From Gossypium raimondii (lineage: Eukaryota > Streptophyta > Magnoliopsida > Malvales > Malvaceae): DNA of 64,000 bases. The notes under the pieces were generated by a model. It did not search any database. It had not been told where the DNA came from and was given only the letters and a program-made list of their open reading frames with translations. The stretch lies in NCBI RefSeq assembly GCF_025698545.1, contig NC_068570.1:59725924-59789923 (forward strand), given 5' to 3'. Both the position numbers and the translations under genes were made by a program. This document shows positions 58,145-64,000 of the stretch, in pieces (within the stretch, counting starts at the first letter, position 1; each line of letters opens with the position of its first letter).

Positions 58145-58883
58145 GGTAAATTACGAAAATAGTCATTTTTATTTGCCTCGAGTTACATTTTAGTTACTTA
58201 TGTTTGAAACGTTACGTTTTAGTCACTTGCGTTATCGTGTTGTAAGATTTTAGTCACTAAGTTGTTGCCATTAACAATGTAACGCTAAAATGATGTGGTA
58301 CGTTAAATCATTATTTCAAACTAAAATTTAAGGTTAAATTATACAATTGCCCCTATATTTTTTCGTTTTGAGCAATTTAATTCTTTTCTTTTATGTTCTT
58401 TTAACTTTTTTTTTCCATTCTCATATGCTTCTCTCTCTATTTTCCTCCCTTCTCTATTTCTTTTAATGTAGTTTTTCTATGTTTTCCATTTATTAAAAAT
58501 AGTTTATATTTGGCTTTAACAAATAAAGAAATAAAAAGGAAAAATAAATTATTCAAAAAATAAAAGTATAAGGACTAGTTTTAACAAATGGAAAAATAGA
58601 AAAATTATGTTAAAAGAAATGGAGAGTGGAGGAAAATAGAGGAGAAGCAAAGAGAATGAAAAATAAAGAAAAACAAAAGAAGTTAAAAAACATAAATAAA
58701 AAATTAAATTGCTCAAAACGAAAAAATATATAGGGACCAATTGTATAATTTAATCTAAAATTTTCGTTTAAAATGATGATTTAATATGTCACATCACTAA
58801 GTAACTAAAACGTAACATTTCAAATATAAGTGTTTAAGATATGTAACTCAAGCAAATAAACATGACTATTTTCGTAGTTTACC
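58145..58883. repeat. Long hairpin-forming inverted repeat, about 740 bp
   Basis: Ends GGTAAATTACGAAAATAGTC and GACTATTTTCGTAGTTTACC are complementary. Internal segments pair as well (CCCCTATATTTTTTCGTTTT with AAAACGAAAAAATATATAGG). The arms run over about 300 bp each. Related in its ends to family F3. Confidence 0.8.
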
Positions 58884-59210
58884 TTTTTTTTTTAGGGTTG
58901 TATTGCATTTTGTTTATTCTCTTGAAAATAGATAAATTAATCCTTGTACTTTAGATTAAAGAACAAATTAGTCATTAAAAAAATTCAATCCATTTCTACT
59001 ATTAGAAATCGTTCCTTATACATCAAAATAAGGTATACATGGCTCACCGCGCGTCACAGTCTGATTTTTCTATCAGCCACGCCTGTTTTTAACAATAAAA
59101 ATATATGAAATTTTTAACAGAATGAATCATTTTACTCTTTAATTTAATATACAAAGACTAACTTATCCAATTTTTTAGTAGAAAGAACATACGTTTTATA
59201 GGCTCACGCA

Positions 59211-59418
59211 CAGTAGCGAAGCCATAAAATTCTTTTTTGGGGGGACGAAATTAGTAAAAATGTAATTTCATCATTTTAATAGCCTATATCTTTATAATTT
59301 TTAAAAGGTTAAATCAAATTTTTATATTTTTAGTAAAGACAAAAGTACAATTTTACCATTACTAATTTAAAATTTATAAATTATAAAAAAAAAAAAAAAC
59401 TTAAAATAATTGCCATAG
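59211..59418. mobile_element. hAT-type MITE, family 1 (right end decayed)
   Basis: Left end CAGTAGCGAAGCCATAAAAT and the family body (GTAAAAATGTAATTTCATCA; ATAGCCTATATCTTTATAAT) are clear; the right end and target duplication are lost. Confidence 0.6.
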
Positions 59419-59814
59419 CCGACGCGGTCCAATTGAATTAATTTTTTGTCTTACCAACTAGCAACCATACCAATCAAATCTGAGTGACACATTTGGGCCA
59501 TTAAATTATCCACGTCAGAAAAACCACAAATAAAACGTTTTTTACAAACAGACATGGAACATGGACTGCCTGGCTTCTTCCTCCCACCCCTGCCTAAGCT
59601 TTTAGAAATATCCTTTTAAAGAAAAATATTTTATAAATATTGGATAAACGGTGAGATTGTATTCAGTGAAAAATAACGGGAAAAAGATTTTCCGGTTTCT
59701 CGTAATTTTAAAATTGAATAAATTAATTTCTCTCAGAACAAAATTTTAAACTAAGAAAAAAAGCATCACGAGCAATTTATAAATGAGTCAGAAAACTTTG
59801 TATAGTACATGATT

Positions 59815-60240
59815 TCGAAGAATGCAATATTTTCTTCTTATATCCATTTTCGAGAGTGTGTCAATGTGGATAAAATTGCACATATTGAAACTAGAATTTG
59901 TAACTCATGCACTCGATCCGCAATAGATTTAGCGCCAATGATGGTAAATTCAAAATATTTTAATGCTAAGAACTTTTATGTGCCTTTCTTCTTATTTTTG
60001 TACGAGTGCTTAAGTGCAATCCATATTTCCTTTGGTGTAGTCATGTTTCTGTAGAGGTCATAAAGACGACCTCTGAGAGAATTCAGTATGTAACCACGAC
60101 AAATACACTCATCTTCTTGTTGTTTGTTTCTTTCTTCGATAACATCATCAGAGTAGGTAGGTGTTGCTTCCAGTAATAGTTGTACATTTGGATCAAAGAC
60201 ATAGAAGATCTTCATCGTTGTTAACATGAACACCATCTTA
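59815..60240 (-). pseudogene. Copia-type retrotransposon gag fragment
   Basis: Minus strand reads LTTMKIFYVFDPNVQLLLEA, then CICRGYILNSLRGRLYDLYR and TTPKEIWIALKHSYKNKKKG, the typical Copia gag (UBN2-type) sequence. After a break comes VHELQILVS-like sequence, which also fits gag. No protease, integrase or reverse transcriptase follows. Strand and position differ from the 52.8-kb fragment, so it is probably a separate element. Confidence 0.75.
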
Positions 60241-60715
60241 TTGAAAAACCATAACTATATTTTAAATTAATAGAAATACCAGGCATGCCTTATTGAAAAA
60301 CTAAAAGTAATAATAAAACTAATCACCTATAAATGTAACCCAAATAGAAAAAATAAAGTATAATTATAAACTATTCTCATCAAATTACGAAAATAATACA
60401 TAAAATGCGAATTAATTTATACTTTTTAAATAGCTTTACTTTAGGTAAAATATATTTACTTTAATAATAAAATAAATGGCTTTTATGAGTAAAAATCATA
60501 GATTAAGAGCTTATTTAACTACAAAAATAGGTTGAGGGCTTGTTTATTAAATAAAAAAGTGAGTTGAAAGGAATAAAAAGTAAATAATAAATAAGGAGGG
60601 CTTAGAAGGCAATTAGCCACATTTCACTTTTAGTGCGCACAACCGCAATTCACTTTCAAAATTTAAAATGGTAAATTTCATGTCAAGTCCTTGAAACTAC
60701 AAGTGGTCACATTTT

Positions 60716-60810
60716 AATCCTTTGGCACATTGGTGCCGCTAATGGCATTGGCACCATTGGTGCCGCCAATGGCATTGGCACCTTTGATGCCGCCAATGGC
60801 AGTGGCCTGA
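60716..60810. repeat. GC-rich minisatellite, about 27-bp unit, three copies
   Basis: Unit of the form ATTGGTGCCGCCAATGGCAT plus TGGCACC, from about 60730; it is itself nearly palindromic (GGTGCC…GGCACC). Stands out in AT-rich surroundings. Confidence 0.8.
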
Positions 60811-61439
60811 TCAGGCTGTGTCATTTTTTTTCTGTTTTTTTGGTATATTTTGGTAAATAAAAAAAATTATAATATTTTAGTAAATAAAAAAAGGGATTAT
60901 ATTTTGGTAAATTTTTATTTTTTTATAATATTTTTGTAAAAAACCTGATACGGGGAGAATTTACTTGTACCAATGTGAAATTAAAGTAGTTTTACACCAT
61001 TCTGTATATTTTTGTACGATTAATATTTTAGTGATTCAACTGTTGAATTTATTGATATAATTGTACTTGCCATGCATGTAAATTTTTGAATTAATTTGAT
61101 ATATCTATCATATCTATCTAAAATATTGTATATATTAATATTTATTGAACAGTGAATGTTTTCTCACAAAAGAAAATAGATCATGCATGTCAAATTTTAT
61201 ATTTTATTCATATAGATCATGCATGTCAAATTTGGTGTAAACTAATTTTTTTAACTATTTATTTTATGTTAAAAACTTACAAGTGTTCAATAAATATCAA
61301 TAAATACAATATTTTAGATCAATGCACAAGGGATATCAGATTGGTTCGAAAATTTACATGCATAGTAAATACAATTATATCGATAAATTCAATGGTGGAT
61401 CATTAAAATATTAATATTTTTTAATATTAATCTCATTAT

Positions 61440-62170
61440 AGATTCTTATAATATCTACTCTTTTTTGTTACAATGCCTAGAACTACTCATTACCCTTCCC
61501 CAATTTTTTTTATTTCTTAAGGTATCTACTAGACCTGTCCATAGGCCGGGCCGGGAAAAAATTTCGGCCCAACTCTTAGGCCGGGGCCCGGCCCGAAACA
61601 TGGGCCTAAAATTTTGCCCAGGCCTGACCCGGAAAAAATAATAAGCCCGGCCCAATTTTTAATAAACACAAAAAAAATATTTTAAAAATAAAAAATATAT
61701 TTTTAAAGTATTTTAAAATTAAAAAATAAAAATAAAAATATATATTTATTATATTCGGGCCGGGCCAGTCCGGGCTCGGGCCAAAAAAGTTGAGCCCGAG
61801 CCCGGCCCATTTTTTAAACGGGCCTCATTTTTTTGCCCAAACCCATATTTCGGGCCTATATGTTTACCTGAACCCTCCCATATTTCGGGCGGGCCGTTGG
61901 GTCGGGCCGCCCGGCCCATGGACAGGTCTAGTGTCTACTAGAGTGATCTCTATAACTAATCATCCGCATTTTGTAGGCCCATTAAGGGGGTAGATGCTGG
62001 CCACGAGTTTTTAAAGCTGCTCCATACCCAAGGCAAGGATCGAACTCTCGACCAACCCTTCCCTAACTTTTAAATAAAAGAATAATGCGCTTTAGCGTAC
62101 TTAAACCCACATCCTCCTGTATTAACAACAATATTCATGCCAATTAAGCTAAGAGTCAACCGACCCTTTA
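61440..62170 (-). mobile_element. SINE-like copy 3, interrupted
   Basis: 62072-62165 aligns with the left part of the other SINE-like copies, and 61470-61500 (GCCTAGAACTACTCATTACC) with their right part. Between them lie the MITE at 61530-61930 and a second stretch whose minus strand carries GAGAGTTCGATCCTTGCC, another B-box-like motif. Confidence 0.5.
61530..61930. mobile_element. hAT-type MITE, family 2, 401 bp
   Basis: Ends TAGACCTGTCCATAGGCCGG and CGGCCCATGGACAGGTCTA; target duplication GTATCTAC / GTGTCTAC (7 of 8). Confidence 0.8.
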
Positions 62171-62435
62171 TTTTTAACACTATTTTTTGGGATAAGTAAA
62201 TTATATCCATCCATCCAGAACAATCTTTTATAATTGAAAATTTTCCAATCAAACCTCAATTGAGCCTCAGTGAAAAATAATTCACTACCCAATTCAGCCT
62301 TTGGGTCCATGTTTGCCTTCTATTGGAAAGACAGGTAGTTTGGTTATCATATCCATCAGTAAATGTGAATTCAAAAGTGTATGACAAAAAAATTTATTTG
62401 ATGTACCATTCTGAAAATAAAAAATTTTAAAATTT

Positions 62436-63155
62436 AGGCATAATATTAAATATATTTTTTATCAATTTGATCTTTATTCTTATTTTTTAGTTAAATGTGG
62501 CTCTCGATCCTTTAAAAAGAATCAAACTTGACCATTCACTTTTTGGAAAAGAGTTGAATTGATTTTTTTTAATGGAAATACGGACTAAATTGTTAAATTT
62601 TTAAACATGGCAACCTACATAGACCATAGCAATTCACATGCATTTCATGCAATTTTTTTAAAAAAAAATTATAAACATTTTATTTTTATTTTATAAATTT
62701 CAAATTATTTATTGATGTGACATATAAGATAAATAGTGCTATGTTAGCCAGGAGCGAAGCCAGGAATTAAATTGTAATTTTTACGATAGTAAAAATGTAA
62801 TTTTATCATTTTAATAGCCTATATCTTTATAATTTTTAAAGGATTAAATCAAAGTTTTATTATTTTAGGGGGTCAATGTGTAATTTTATCTTTACTAATT
62901 TAAAATTTTAAAAATTTTAAAGGACCTAAATGGAAAATTTTCTATTTTAGAGCGGGCTAGGGCCCTGCCAGCCCCCTAGCTACGCTCTTGATGTTAGCAT
63001 GGAGTGCACGTGGACTATTACACAAGTTATCACGCCAACATCACTAAAAATTTAATGTTTCGGTTAGCATTTCTATTAACGATAAAATTTGACTTTTTTT
63101 CTTGAAGGGCCAAATGGACAAAAATATAAACTTTAATGGTTAAATTTATCATTAT
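62436..63155. mobile_element. Inverted-repeat element with nested MITE
   Basis: Ends GGCATAATATTAAATATATT and GGTTAAATTTATCATTATGCC are roughly inverted. The body matches 42610-43000 and 46160-46930. Confidence 0.6.
62749..62990. mobile_element. hAT-type MITE, family 1, 242 bp
   Basis: Perfect 8-bp duplication ATGTTAGC (62741-62748 and 62991-62998). Ends CAGGAGCGAAGCCAG and CTAGCTACGCTCTTG are inverted with 12 of 15 matching. Confidence 0.9.
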
Positions 63156-64000
63156 GCCAATATTTTTGACATTATCAGCAATATTTCAATAATTGAAGTA
63201 TGTAATTATTGTTTCAATTATTGAAGTGAACAGGAAATTTAAAAATAATTTCTCTTCTTTGTCTCAGTGTTGACTTTTTGCTTCCCAAATAGCCCCCAAA
63301 GTACACTATGTTTTTACCTCTCAAATTGAACAACTATAAATTTCTTTTTCTCAAATCCATCTATTATATCTTAACAACATATCTTTAAGATGATCATACA
63401 CTCATTTTTACTTCTCAAATTGATGAATTATATTTCGACAACACATAGTTTTACGTGTTTTGGAAAAGAAAATACTCGTTTTTGCTTCTCAAATCAATTG
63501 ACGATAAGTTTTTTCCCCCTCAAATAAATGGATTATATCTTGATAGCATATCTTCTACGTGAATTAAAAGATACACTCGTTTTTGCTTATCAATTTGTTC
63601 GACGGTAAGTTTTTTTCTCAAATCGATGGATTATATATCTTGACAACACATCAGGATTCAAAAGATACACTCGTTTTTACTTCTAAAATATTTTATTTTA
63701 TTTTATTTTAAATATAAGATATTTACTTAAGACATATCTATCAATTCAAAATTATTAGAAATATATAATTTTAAAATTATTTTCATACTATTTTTTGGAT
63801 AAATAAATTTTATCCATAAAAAAATATTACTGAAAATGCCCTCGAATCAAACAAAAGATCACTTGTATTGTCTAGCACATGTTTTCTCTCTCTTTTTACT
63901 CTTTTTTTTCTCATATATATCTATATATATAATCATAACAACAATGGCAAAGCCAGAAATTTATCATTAGGGGTCAAAAATTTTGAAAAATTTTGGAGGA

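Larger units (their letters stand above)
57900..64000. other. Repeat-rich intergenic end of the window
   Basis: No complete gene seen. Contents: a large hairpin (58145-58883), an F2-like fold-back (about 58900-59195), a family 1 MITE (59211-59418), a Copia gag fragment (about 59815-60240), a minisatellite (60716-60810), a dispersed repeat also found after RALF (60960-61150), a family 2 MITE (61530-61930) in SINE-like surroundings, and a large repeat with a nested MITE (62436-63155). 63160-64000 has repeated words such as CACTCGTTTTTGCTTCTCAAA but no gene. Confidence 0.5.

Noticed and set aside
1..64000. CRISPR arrays, bacterial operons, tRNA or rRNA genes
   Set aside because: Nothing of this kind was seen. 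The repeats are transposon-type and not regularly spaced, and pol III-like boxes are only found in SINE-like copies without a foldable tRNA.

Overview
The window looks like nuclear DNA of a dicot plant, probably a Malvaceae (cotton-type) genome. It is AT-rich, the genes carry many GT-AG introns, the recognisable products are plant-specific families, and the intergenic space is packed with small DNA transposons, fold-back repeats, SINE-like copies and retroelement fragments. The species is inferred from repeat style and protein resemblance; no search was run. All exon boundaries were worked out by hand from splice sites, reading phase and family alignment.

1-14.6 kb: a four-unit tandem array. 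Each unit pairs a 3' fragment of the nuclear gene for plastid ribosomal protein S5 (+ strand) with a short LEUNIG-like LisH/WD40 corepressor gene (- strand). Units 1 and 3 hold genes that read open through all exons (15 exons, 530 aa; 12 exons, 440 aa). Unit 2 lost all its WD40 exons and has a nonsense codon; unit 4 is a small remnant. Both intact genes contain tandemly duplicated, phase-preserving exons. A 390-bp solo LTR sits in unit 2.

16.0-21.0 kb: a RALF peptide-hormone cluster with an ORF cut short after two of four cysteines, a pseudogene, and a complete four-cysteine gene. A large imperfect palindrome and several MITEs lie between them.

23.6-25.7 kb: a two-exon DUF506 (PDDEXK-like) gene on the minus strand, with two MITEs in its intron. 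25.8-36.3 kb is gene-free and made of fold-back elements and decayed repeats.

36.3-39.8 kb: a nine-exon DUF616 gene resembling the Golgi glycosyltransferase MUCI70, with nested transposons in intron 1 and a tandemly duplicated upstream region. 39.8-47.6 kb is repeats, including a segmental duplication and a Gypsy-LTR-like stretch.

47.7-57.8 kb: two seven-exon 13-lipoxygenase genes, tail to tail. The left copy is intact (886 codons with stop excluded). The right copy keeps every exon length and splice phase but has one in-frame TAG at codon 665 that removes three of five iron ligands. The spacer holds the 3' end and 205-bp LTR of a decayed Copia element. 57.8-64 kb is again repeats, including a 740-bp hairpin, a Copia gag fragment and nested MITE/SINE sequences.

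Themes: LEUNIG-like (transcriptional repression), RALF (cell-surface signalling), MUCI70-like (wall polysaccharide) and LOX (jasmonate-type oxylipins) are not an obvious pathway. The common thread is local duplication followed by decay of some copies, with hAT-type MITEs whose 8-bp target duplications are still readable.
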